The translations under genes and the position numbers were made by a program. From positions 1-16,783 of the forward strand of contig CAZCJL010000138.1 in assembly GCA_964498785.1 (NCBI GenBank): a stretch of DNA of 16,783 bases, written 5' to 3'. How positions within the stretch are numbered: position 1 is the stretch's first letter; the number at the start of each line of letters is the position of its first letter. The notes beneath the pieces are model-generated. The model had not been told where the DNA came from. It ran no database searches and worked only from the letters and a program-made list of their open reading frames with translations. Shown here piece after piece: positions 1-6,773 of the stretch. Origin of the DNA: Mariaggregatimicrobium sp964498785. Lineage in GTDB: Bacteria; Zhuqueibacterota; Zhuqueibacteria; Thermofontimicrobiales; Thiofontviventaceae.

Positions 1-30
1 TTTAAAGAGAATCCGAAAGCTTTGATGCAC

Positions 31-53
31 ACCATCAATTATTGAATGGATAC
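31..53. repeat. Left copy of a 23-bp inverted repeat shared with the right edge
   Basis: These 23 bases, beginning accatcaattattg, are exactly the reverse complement of 16699-16721. The core is itself an imperfect palindrome (ccat-caat / attg-a-atgg, one unpaired base). Weaker similarity surrounds it: bases 1-19 resemble 16750-16768 (15 of 19 identical), and the stretch after the core contains gcctct in both places. Positions 1-274 hold no gene that I can support. This is probably a dispersed intergenic element, but its family is not recognised. Confidence 0.6.
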
Positions 54-162
54 ATCGCCTCTTTGTTATATTGATCTATTTCAAAAACTTGTAAGTCGTT
101 AAACGAATGATTGAAAGGAATGTTCAAAGAAGAAAGAATTCGATCCAGGATACCTAAAAAAT

Positions 163-246
163 TTAGCCACGGATTAACACTGATCAACACGGATTCTTTT
201 TATCTTGAATAAAATCCGTGTTTAATCTGTGTGCATCCGTGGCTTA
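163..246. repeat. Large imperfect inverted repeat ('gccacggatt' type), possible bidirectional terminator
   Basis: The left arm starts ttagccacggattaacac and the right arm ends gtgcatccgtggcttaa. Outer stem agccacggat/atccgtggct is perfect. An inner stem pairs aacacggatt with aatccgtgtt, around an A/T-rich loop near 197-213. The element lies about 30 bases past the stop of the minus-strand gene 275-1549. On the minus strand it is followed by an A/T-rich run containing six T residues, so it could fold in RNA and end transcription. Dispersed repeats with the same gccacggatt words are widespread in bacterial intergenic DNA. The terminator role is inferred. Confidence 0.7.
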
Positions 247-274
247 AAAATATTTTATATAAATTAAAATACTT

Positions 275-1549
275 CTAAAAGCGGCGATTCACAATGTTGT
301 TGTATATTGATCCGAATGAATATCGCAGACCAAACAAAACCGCGACATCGTAAGTTGTGGCGAGCTGCTTTTGTTCTAATAATATTTCTTCCCGCGTTGC
401 ATCGCCCCTTGGCAGATACAACTGGTTATGAATACTTTCTGCTTCCACATCGAGCTTAAAAGCCAATCCTTCTGTGAGCCGGATGGAAATCGCTGATTCG
501 AGTTTGAGACGATTCTTCGAAAGATCATAATAAAAATGATCATTCTCTAAATTCACATCGATTTCACCCCAAGGCTGGATCATTCGAAGATTCCCCTCGA
601 TTCTGCCAAATGACAAATTCTCGCCTGTTTTGCCGTAAAGCGTCACCTCATGATAATCGTACGTCTTTCTGCCGGCAGAATAGGCTATCGAAAAAATTCT
701 TCGATCCGATTGATTCCAGGGAAAAAAGTTATATTCGATTCCCGCGGAAACCCCCAAACTGAGCTTCAAATTTTTATAGGTCGATGAATTTCCGCTTCCG
801 AATAATCCGGCGGACCAGTGAGAATTTAAAGATTTAATCACCGCGGCATCTGCCTCCCATTCCTCCAGGGTGCTGATGATTTTTTCATCATCGTCAGTGA
901 AACTCTCCTGCTGATATTCATATTTGAACTCAGATTCGATCTTCCACATTTCCGTTGTCCGCTCCGCACTCATCGAATTGATGAGGTTGAAATCGCTTTG
1001 ACTTTCTTCGGCTTCCGCCTCTCCCTGCACGTCAATATGAAAAATCCAGTACATCCATGGATCAGCATCCTGTTTTCGAACCGAATCGACATCCTGCCGG
1101 TCATATTCAATATTGATCAATTTTGCCATGGATGTCTGCGAAACGTATGGTAGCAATCCCATTTTTAAAACCCGGGTCAGCTCATGTCGCAATTTGTGTT
1201 CGGTATCCGACTGCGACGAAATATGATAGAGAGTTTGATCGAATCCCGTAAAATAATCTCTCCCTATAAATCTCAAGCTGTACTTATGTCCTCCGCTTGC
1301 TGTCGTTTGCTCGGAAATGAGTATATGAACATCAGCCTGATACGGCTCCCGGACGAAGTTGACGAATTTTATATTATTTCGAATGTAATTAATATCACAT
1401 TCCGCACAATCGATAAATATCCGCAGTGCTTCTGTTTGATCATGATTAGGCACATCGGTTCTATCTTCTGCATGAGCCAAACATAACATTCCGAGAATGA
1501 ATATATCAATTAAAAAGAATATACGAATTTGCGAATTTTCATTTTTCAC
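275..1549 (-). CDS. Exported beta-barrel-like protein of unknown function
   Basis: A 424-residue protein starting with GTG at 1549. An AAAGGA about ten bases upstream could be its ribosome binding site. Residues 1-27 form a signal peptide with likely cleavage after AHA, so it is exported. The mature N-terminal half (about 40-150) carries a conserved-looking block, 'IDCAECD' (Cys48, Cys51), then 'FVNFVREPYQADVHILI'. I associate this block with uncharacterised proteins of Bacteroidota and related phyla that have no assigned function. Residues from about 150 to the end alternate in beta-strand fashion and finish in Phe, as outer-membrane barrels do, so an outer-membrane location is inferred. The start overlaps the stop of the decayed upstream frame (GTGA), suggesting the gene was once translationally coupled to it. 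Substrate or partner cannot be read from the sequence. Confidence 0.75.
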   Translation of the reverse strand: MKNENSQIRIFFLIDIFILGMLCLAHAEDRTDVPNHDQTEALRIFIDCAECDINYIRNNIKFVNFVREPYQADVHILISEQTTASGGHKYSLRFIGRDYFTGFDQTLYHISSQSDTEHKLRHELTRVLKMGLLPYVSQTSMAKLINIEYDRQDVDSVRKQDADPWMYWIFHIDVQGEAEAEESQSDFNLINSMSAERTTEMWKIESEFKYEYQQESFTDDDEKIISTLEEWEADAAVIKSLNSHWSAGLFGSGNSSTYKNLKLSLGVSAGIEYNFFPWNQSDRRIFSIAYSAGRKTYDYHEVTLYGKTGENLSFGRIEGNLRMIQPWGEIDVNLENDHFYYDLSKNRLKLESAISIRLTEGLAFKLDVEAESIHNQLYLPRGDATREEILLEQKQLATTYDVAVLFGLRYSFGSIYNNIVNRRF

Positions 1550-1992
1550 AAGTTTTGAATCCTTTCCTGTAATATACGACCGGCATACATCTTCATTGAG
1601 ATCGACCCAGGATCTGGTTTGTCTGTCACGTGAACATATCCATTTTTAAGATAGACAATGGCTGCCGGACGATGTCTGTCAAGTACGGCAATTCCACGCT
1701 GTCCGACTCCAGTGCGACAAATGATTTGATCGCTATACATGCCGTCGATGCCACGGTTCCCACCGGCGAGCAACTATCATCTCGCTTCTTTTAGATCTGC
1801 TATTTATAATTTAACCTTAAATCGAATCTGTGTTTCATAAAAAATACCCTGTACCTTGATGTGGGTTATAAATTGTTGGTATTCCAGACTGCTCCATGAG
1901 TAATGGGTCTATGGAATTTTTCGTGCAATAAAAGACGAAAATCCATTCTGTACAAACAGTACCAATAAAATAAATGGTAAAAATTTTTTCAC
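1546..1992 (-). pseudogene. Probable decayed gene: signal peptide start with in-frame stops
   Basis: On the minus strand GGAGG sits five bases before a GTG at 1992, which begins a 27-residue signal-peptide-like stretch (MKKFLPFILLVLFVQNGFSS...). It is ended by TAG at 1909-1911. The same frame continues for 34 codons, then has TAA at 1804-1806, then TGA and TAG at 1774-1779, and finally 75 open codons ending with TGA at 1546-1548. All pieces are in one frame, so four nonsense changes could have inactivated a single exported protein. Against this, four stops in 148 codons is not much below chance, and neither the 34- nor the 75-residue piece matches a family I recognise. If the last piece is still expressed it would need the TTG at 1773, which has no good binding site. 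Confidence 0.4.
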
Positions 1993-2062
1993 GGATGCCT
2001 CCATTAATTTAATTGTATTCGTATTAGAAAAATATAATAAAATTATCATTAAAAGCAATTAA

Positions 2063-2086
2063 TTTTGACGGGATTGTACAATAAAT
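2063..2086. repeat. Diverged copy of the ttttgac-ggatt-taca-ataaa intergenic repeat
   Basis: Reads ttttgacgggattgtacaa then taaat. It resembles 4211-4234 and 6624-6655 with several substitutions. Like those copies it lies between genes of the minus-strand VWA series, here between the 2160-4196 gene and the decayed frame. Confidence 0.4.
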
Positions 2087-2103
2087 CGTTTGATCAAGCA
2101 TAC

Positions 2104-2149
2104 GCGGGACAAATCTATTGATTTTAATGGAACACAGGACCTGTCCCGC
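2104..2149 (-). terminator. Stem-loop just after the 2160-4196 gene, possible weak terminator
   Basis: Perfect 8-bp arms gcgggaca (2104-2111) and tgtcccgc (2142-2149) enclose a 30-base loop. The loop contains the near-palindrome acaggacctgt. It begins 11 bases past the TAG stop of the upstream minus-strand gene. No strong T-run follows, so termination is uncertain. Confidence 0.35.
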
Positions 2150-2159
2150 CTTATTCAAT

Positions 2160-4196
2160 CTACTTCATCAAACTCACCCGAATCGTACTCATCTGATTCC
2201 CTGCAACAAGCTGGCAAATATATACGCCCGATGGCAGCGGATTGCCCCGGAAATCCATTCCATTGAAAATAACCGTGTGCATTCCCGGTCCCAGTTTGCT
2301 GATATCGATGATTGCCACCAATTGTCCCAGCATATTGTAAATGCGAATGAACTTTTGTCCCAAGTGACCGACATTCTCGTCCAGATAGAATTGAATGTGT
2401 GTCGCCGGATTGAATGGATTGGGGTAATTGCCGACAATGTACGAAGTCACCGGCTGTGCGACTTCCGGATCGAGCGTGCGAACGGTGGTTGCCTCGTTTT
2501 CATAATCCGCAATGAATGCCGTGTATTTGCAGCGGATGTTGTATTGCAAACTGATAGCAATATCCAGATTTTTCAGCGAATCATTTTCGCCGTACACTGC
2601 AATTTGCCGCTCGATGTCATCGATGGTTTCCTTTGCCCAGATGCGCTCGGCGAATTTGTTCTGGTCGGTCTCGCTGCTGAACGGCAGCCGGTAATCCAGC
2701 GCTGTGATTCCATCGGTGGAAGTTCCTGCCACTGACACGGCGGACAGTCCCGGATTTTTATAGCGACCGGTCATGAAAAAACGGGAGCCCTGAAACAGCG
2801 CCGGGAAGGTGCGCGGCTGCAGTCCGTAAATATCTGCCGCGCCGAATTCATAATTTGTGTCGATCATAATCGGTCTGCTGATTTGCTCGTACAATTGGGC
2901 GATGCCTGTTCTCAGATTATCGTCTTCATCGAAATAGGTGACAAAGCCGTAGTTGAGCAACGAGATCATCTCCAGTTTCGCCCGGTCGATCTCGTCGCCA
3001 TAGCCCACGGAAAAGATGCCGGTTTTATGGGTATTTTCCCGGGCAATTTCCGCCGGGTCAACCGGCGAATAGCCGTTGGAAAACAGAATAATGGAATTAC
3101 AGGACGCAGCGTTTGGGAATCGGTTTAGCGCCTGTTTCAGCGCTGCCTCAACATCCGATCCCCAGGCTGTGGAGATTGAGTTGAGGTAGTTTTTCGCCGC
3201 CGAAATATTTTCCGGCGTTGCCTCGACTAACTGCCCCTGCCAACTGCTGACATTGTAATTGAACACCATAATATCAAAATAATCCGCCTCGCTCATCATA
3301 TCCAGACATTGCGCAATGGCTTCTTTTGCCTGATCGAAACGATAGCCGAACATGTTCGAAGTATTATTCAGTACAAACACGATGCGCTCGCTCATCACAC
3401 CGGCGTCTTCCACTGTTTCGTCGGGATTGACGGTCAGCACAAAGTGCCCGTCCATGGAATCGTTCGCCACCGAGTAAAAATCGACCTTTGTTTCGTCCAT
3501 CGGAACTTTATATTTAAAAATCAAATTTTTAGAAAGATATGTTTTCGATTCATCGAGGCGAATATTGACATGCTGCGGATCATTGATCGTTGCCTGATAG
3601 TTGTCGAATCCGGGAATATCAAAGGACTTGATGTCGCTGTTTGTGTTCAGGTCGATGTCCACAGACAGCAGATCCAGCGGATAGGTGACAAACTGCTGCG
3701 TTTCCAGCGGGTACTCGTACGTCAGTTCGCCGTTGTAATATTTGCACAAACTGATAAAATGCAGCTTCACTTTCTGAACTGCACCAGGCTGAATTTCCTT
3801 GATATGCATTTTAATGCCATTGCGACCGAGATATTTATTCAACTCCGCGGCAATCCCACCTTCGCCGGTTCCGGGATTAACTGCCTGCTCTTTTACTTTC
3901 AGAATCGCCTGAAAGCAGGTATCATGATACCAGTAAAACAGATCGGTGGCGCGGGCATCCGGCGCAAGCGGGAAATTGTACACCGCGCCTGTCGGTCGAT
4001 GCCACTCATTGACGAATTCCTGGTAAACGATGGTTTCCGCAATCTGACCGTGGATTTTTACCCATATTTTCGTACAGCGGTTTTGCAGCAGATCTTTGGG
4101 ATAATTCTCATCATCCGGGCGCATCAATCCATCGGCGAATATGCTTCCTGCGGCGAGCTGGAGCATTATCAAAATTGTATATATTTTTTTCGACAT
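2160..4196 (-). CDS. Secreted VIT/VWA protein with degenerate MIDAS and T9SS-type sorting domain
   Basis: A 678-residue protein. ATG at 4196 is preceded by AAGGAG at good spacing. Residues 1-21 are a signal peptide (SIFA|DG). Residues about 40-160 form a VIT domain ('KIWVKIHGQIAETIVYQEFVN'), the partner domain of inter-alpha-trypsin inhibitor heavy chains. A VWA fold follows (about 270-440). Its metal ion-dependent adhesion site is broken: the DxSxS signature is replaced by Asn277-x-Thr279-x-Asn281, and the usual 'TDG' is 'SNG' (373-375). Residues 590-678 ('NYPNPFNPAT', then 'YNMLGQLV' and 'LPSGVY') are a type A sorting domain, predicting secretion by T9SS and attachment to the cell surface. 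It is the third of three related genes and lies 40 bp after the second, so probably in the same operon. The true ligand is unknown. Loss of the metal site suggests metal-independent binding or a structural role. Confidence 0.87.
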   Translation of the reverse strand: MSKKIYTILIMLQLAAGSIFADGLMRPDDENYPKDLLQNRCTKIWVKIHGQIAETIVYQEFVNEWHRPTGAVYNFPLAPDARATDLFYWYHDTCFQAILKVKEQAVNPGTGEGGIAAELNKYLGRNGIKMHIKEIQPGAVQKVKLHFISLCKYYNGELTYEYPLETQQFVTYPLDLLSVDIDLNTNSDIKSFDIPGFDNYQATINDPQHVNIRLDESKTYLSKNLIFKYKVPMDETKVDFYSVANDSMDGHFVLTVNPDETVEDAGVMSERIVFVLNNTSNMFGYRFDQAKEAIAQCLDMMSEADYFDIMVFNYNVSSWQGQLVEATPENISAAKNYLNSISTAWGSDVEAALKQALNRFPNAASCNSIILFSNGYSPVDPAEIARENTHKTGIFSVGYGDEIDRAKLEMISLLNYGFVTYFDEDDNLRTGIAQLYEQISRPIMIDTNYEFGAADIYGLQPRTFPALFQGSRFFMTGRYKNPGLSAVSVAGTSTDGITALDYRLPFSSETDQNKFAERIWAKETIDDIERQIAVYGENDSLKNLDIAISLQYNIRCKYTAFIADYENEATTVRTLDPEVAQPVTSYIVGNYPNPFNPATHIQFYLDENVGHLGQKFIRIYNMLGQLVAIIDISKLGPGMHTVIFNGMDFRGNPLPSGVYICQLVAGNQMSTIRVSLMK

Positions 4197-4210
4197 TGGT
4201 TTCTCCTTAA

Positions 4211-4234
4211 TTTTGACAGGATTTACAAGATAAA
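4211..4234. repeat. Intergenic repeat, short form
   Basis: ttttgacaggatttacaaga plus taaa, between two VWA genes. It equals the copy at 6624-6655 except for the lack of an eight-base agattaca unit. Seventeen bases (4218-4234) are identical to 6639-6655. It lies inside the 40-bp gap between the stop of the upstream gene and the ribosome binding site of the next. Confidence 0.7.
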
Positions 4235-4236
4235 TA

Positions 4237-6585
4237 TTATTTTAGATACAAAATCTTTGATTGATGTTGTTTAGCAATTTTGCCGTTATCATTGAACAGC
4301 TTCAATTGCACGAAATATGTTCCCGCAGCAACAGGTTGATCGAACAGATCTCTGGCGTTCCACTCGATGATCCGGGAAGTGTCCGATTTCCGAAGGGGAA
4401 ACAATTTGACACGCTGTCCCAGAATATTGTAAATTTCCAGCACGCCATCCGCCGGTTGAGTGTGATTGAGCATAATTTGCACTATGGGATTGAACGGATT
4501 GGGGAAACACTGCAATGCCGGTTCGGATAAGTGTCGGGTGGAATGTTCATAAGTAATGGTCGTTGTTCCGCCGAGCCCCGCGTAATGAATTTCCAGCATA
4601 ATCGTGTTGCTGCCAGAAACAGCACCAGGCGAATTGTACGAGAGCAGCAATTTGCTGACGCCGCGCATCCGGCTGATATCCAATAAAATATCCCGGAAAT
4701 TGCCCTGGATATTATACCAGTTCCCGCCAGTGGGTTCTATTATTGGATTACTCCACAAGGTTTTTAAATTCTCCAAACCGATGGAATGAACCGTAATACC
4801 GTACAACAGCAATTGATTAACGACGTCCTGAACAGTCAGGTTAATTTCCGGCGCCACCGGATAATCTTCATCCGTAATCCAGACGATGGTGCGCTTGCTG
4901 TTTTCCCTGAAGGAAAGTTGAGTTGCCTGGTAGAGAGCGCCCAACGAATTTTCGCGTCCGCCCCAGAGATTGATCCCTGCCAGCCAGCTTTTGAATTCCT
5001 CCACATTACTGGTGAAATCATGTACTTCATCAATCGTGGTGCTGAAAGTGACCACACCGAGTTGCAGGTCGATATTTCTGGCGACGAGTGAGTCGGCAAA
5101 TTCTCCGATGTTGTTGCGCACCGCATCGATATCATCGCCCATGCTGCCGCTGCAATCCAGTACAAACACCACATCAGCGGCTGTTACGCCACCCGTTGTA
5201 TCCGGCGACAGCGAAAATTCCCGGATGCGCTGGTCATTTTCATACAGAAAGATATTTTCATTGGAAAGATTCGTGATCCGCTGTCCGGTTTTCTGGCGCA
5301 GCACTTCGAAAAGCAGGCTGATCTCCGGATAGCGGGATGTGATCAGCGAATCGATGGTACAGACAAGGCCGGTATCTGACATCGGAACCGCCGGGATAAA
5401 TACATGGTGCATAAATGAATCGATGAGCAAGCCATTTTTTTTCAGATCAACGCCAACTTCCACCACTGCATCTTCGTACAATTCTTTTGCCTGCATCGAT
5501 ACACGCTGATAATGGAAATCATTGCCACTCACTGAAAAATTGTAATCAGAACGATTGCTGAAAAGCTGATCCGGGAATGTAAAACTCAAATCGCCGGTGA
5601 AGCTGGAATTATCGGCATTATATATCTCGACAAAAGTGTTCAGGGATTTGGGAAATGGAACATTATTTTCCAGCGACAAAAAGCGCGTCATATCCCAGCG
5701 CATGAATGCCTGCTCGCCGATTTCCGGAATTGCGATTTCGATTGGCAGTTCGCAGATCAGTTCCTCACCTGCTGCAAGTTGCTGTTCCGGCCAGAAAATT
5801 TTCAGCGTCAGGTCGTACAATTCGCGTAGTAACGAAGGTGTGAAATCGGGCGAATCGTCATTGACAATATCATGCCAATTTGCGAAGATGATTTTCTCCG
5901 GCTTCTGCAGGGAAAAGTCGAACATCGTCTTCATTCCCGTCGCGCCGCCGGTGCGTTCCTTTAAAACGAGCTGCTGCGGAATCGCTTCTCCTGTAATCGA
6001 TTGATCCTGCAATATATCCTGACCATTCACGCTCGCCCAGCCATCGCCCTTTTTGCCTAGACCGGGATCGAACACCAGTCCACAACCGAATGAATGGGAT
6101 TCTGTATCCAGATTTTTCAATTTCATGGTGAAATATACATCTTCGCCAGCGCGGCCTGATCTGATTGTATACTGGAACTGATATTTACCAGCTTCCGAAT
6201 ATTCCAGCAGCAGGCTATCGCCAGAAACAACAGGAACGCTCTGATAAACATCGAACAACTGATCCGCTTTGCCCCACTGTCCGTCAAATGCGATTAGCGG
6301 ATAGGACGTCAGTGCATACGGGTGTCCGAACGTAATTCCGCAGCGGTCATCAATCGGCAATTCGGAGCGACCTTCGTTTGTTCCGATGGTGAAATAGCCG
6401 CCCTGAAGCAGCGTTATTTCAGATACGTGTCGCTGCAACATCTTTCCGGTATACATCGGCCCCGTGGATTTTTGCAGCGCTTCGCGATTTTCAGACATTG
6501 AAATGTCATAATCGCTTTTTTCAACTGCCATCAACTGGATGGCAGCGAAAATTAAGATAGAACATAGTAGTAATTTTTTAAACAT
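4237..6585 (-). CDS. Secreted VWA-domain protein with T9SS-type sorting domain
   Basis: A 782-residue protein. I take ATG at 6585 as the start. The longer frame from TTG at 6597 would translate the GGAGGT ribosome binding site itself (6589-6594). Residues 1-20 are a signal peptide. Residues about 50-290 are a beta-rich region of no family I can name, without the VIT signature of its neighbours. Residues about 320-400 look like a second beta-sandwich. The VWA domain spans about 470-640, with a clean metal site Asp477-x-Ser479-x-Ser481 ('DCSGSM') and 'WITDED' (Asp572). The usual threonine loop is changed to 'GGRENSLGAL'. Residues 693-782 ('CFPNPFNPIV', 'IYNILGQRV', 'VAAGTYFVQL') are a type A sorting domain, so it should be exported and anchored or released through T9SS. 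It is the middle gene of the three-gene VWA series. The function is probably surface binding, with ligand unknown. Confidence 0.88.
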   Translation of the reverse strand: MFKKLLLCSILIFAAIQLMAVEKSDYDISMSENREALQKSTGPMYTGKMLQRHVSEITLLQGGYFTIGTNEGRSELPIDDRCGITFGHPYALTSYPLIAFDGQWGKADQLFDVYQSVPVVSGDSLLLEYSEAGKYQFQYTIRSGRAGEDVYFTMKLKNLDTESHSFGCGLVFDPGLGKKGDGWASVNGQDILQDQSITGEAIPQQLVLKERTGGATGMKTMFDFSLQKPEKIIFANWHDIVNDDSPDFTPSLLRELYDLTLKIFWPEQQLAAGEELICELPIEIAIPEIGEQAFMRWDMTRFLSLENNVPFPKSLNTFVEIYNADNSSFTGDLSFTFPDQLFSNRSDYNFSVSGNDFHYQRVSMQAKELYEDAVVEVGVDLKKNGLLIDSFMHHVFIPAVPMSDTGLVCTIDSLITSRYPEISLLFEVLRQKTGQRITNLSNENIFLYENDQRIREFSLSPDTTGGVTAADVVFVLDCSGSMGDDIDAVRNNIGEFADSLVARNIDLQLGVVTFSTTIDEVHDFTSNVEEFKSWLAGINLWGGRENSLGALYQATQLSFRENSKRTIVWITDEDYPVAPEINLTVQDVVNQLLLYGITVHSIGLENLKTLWSNPIIEPTGGNWYNIQGNFRDILLDISRMRGVSKLLLSYNSPGAVSGSNTIMLEIHYAGLGGTTTITYEHSTRHLSEPALQCFPNPFNPIVQIMLNHTQPADGVLEIYNILGQRVKLFPLRKSDTSRIIEWNARDLFDQPVAAGTYFVQLKLFNDNGKIAKQHQSKILYLK

Positions 6586-6773
6586 GATACCTCCCAAATT
6601 TATAATGCTTTTAAGGTTTTATTTTTTGACAAGATTACAGGATTTACAAGATAAAGCTTCTTTGCATTTTCTATTTTAACATTTCAAAACAGGAAGTAAC
6701 TACTTTTTATTATGCTTTCAATTAGATCCCACCATTTTTTGATTCCTGTTGATCCTGTAATCCTGTCGAGCAA
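6586..6773. repeat. Intergenic inverted repeat between two VWA genes
   Basis: Arms GACAAGATTACAGGAT (6628-6643) and ATCCTGTAATCCTGTC (6752-6767) pair over 16 bases with one mismatch. The left arm belongs to a longer repeat, 6624-6655, that recurs in shortened form at 4211-4234. The right arm ends seven bases before the stop of the upstream minus-strand gene. A hairpin with a loop over 100 bases is possible but weak. More likely two copies of a dispersed 'gattacaggat' repeat inserted in opposite orientation. No gene or clear promoter is visible in these 188 bases. Confidence 0.65.

Noticed and set aside
1774..1779. TGA in the decayed frame as a selenocysteine codon
   Set aside because: It is followed at once by TAG, with other stops nearby, and no SECIS-like hairpin is evident. 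Decay is simpler.
2118..2735. Plus-strand open frame of 205 codons
   Set aside because: It lies opposite the well-supported VIT/VWA gene 2160-4196, has no recognisable domain, and its codons mirror the gene on the other strand.
3309..4274. Plus-strand open frame of 321 codons
   Set aside because: Although long, it is antisense to the signal peptide, VIT and part of the VWA region of the 2160-4196 gene. It shows no domain and no binding site.
6586..6597. TTG start at 6597 for the middle VWA gene
   Set aside because: The codons would be the GGAGGT ribosome binding site, and ATG 6585 starts a normal signal peptide.
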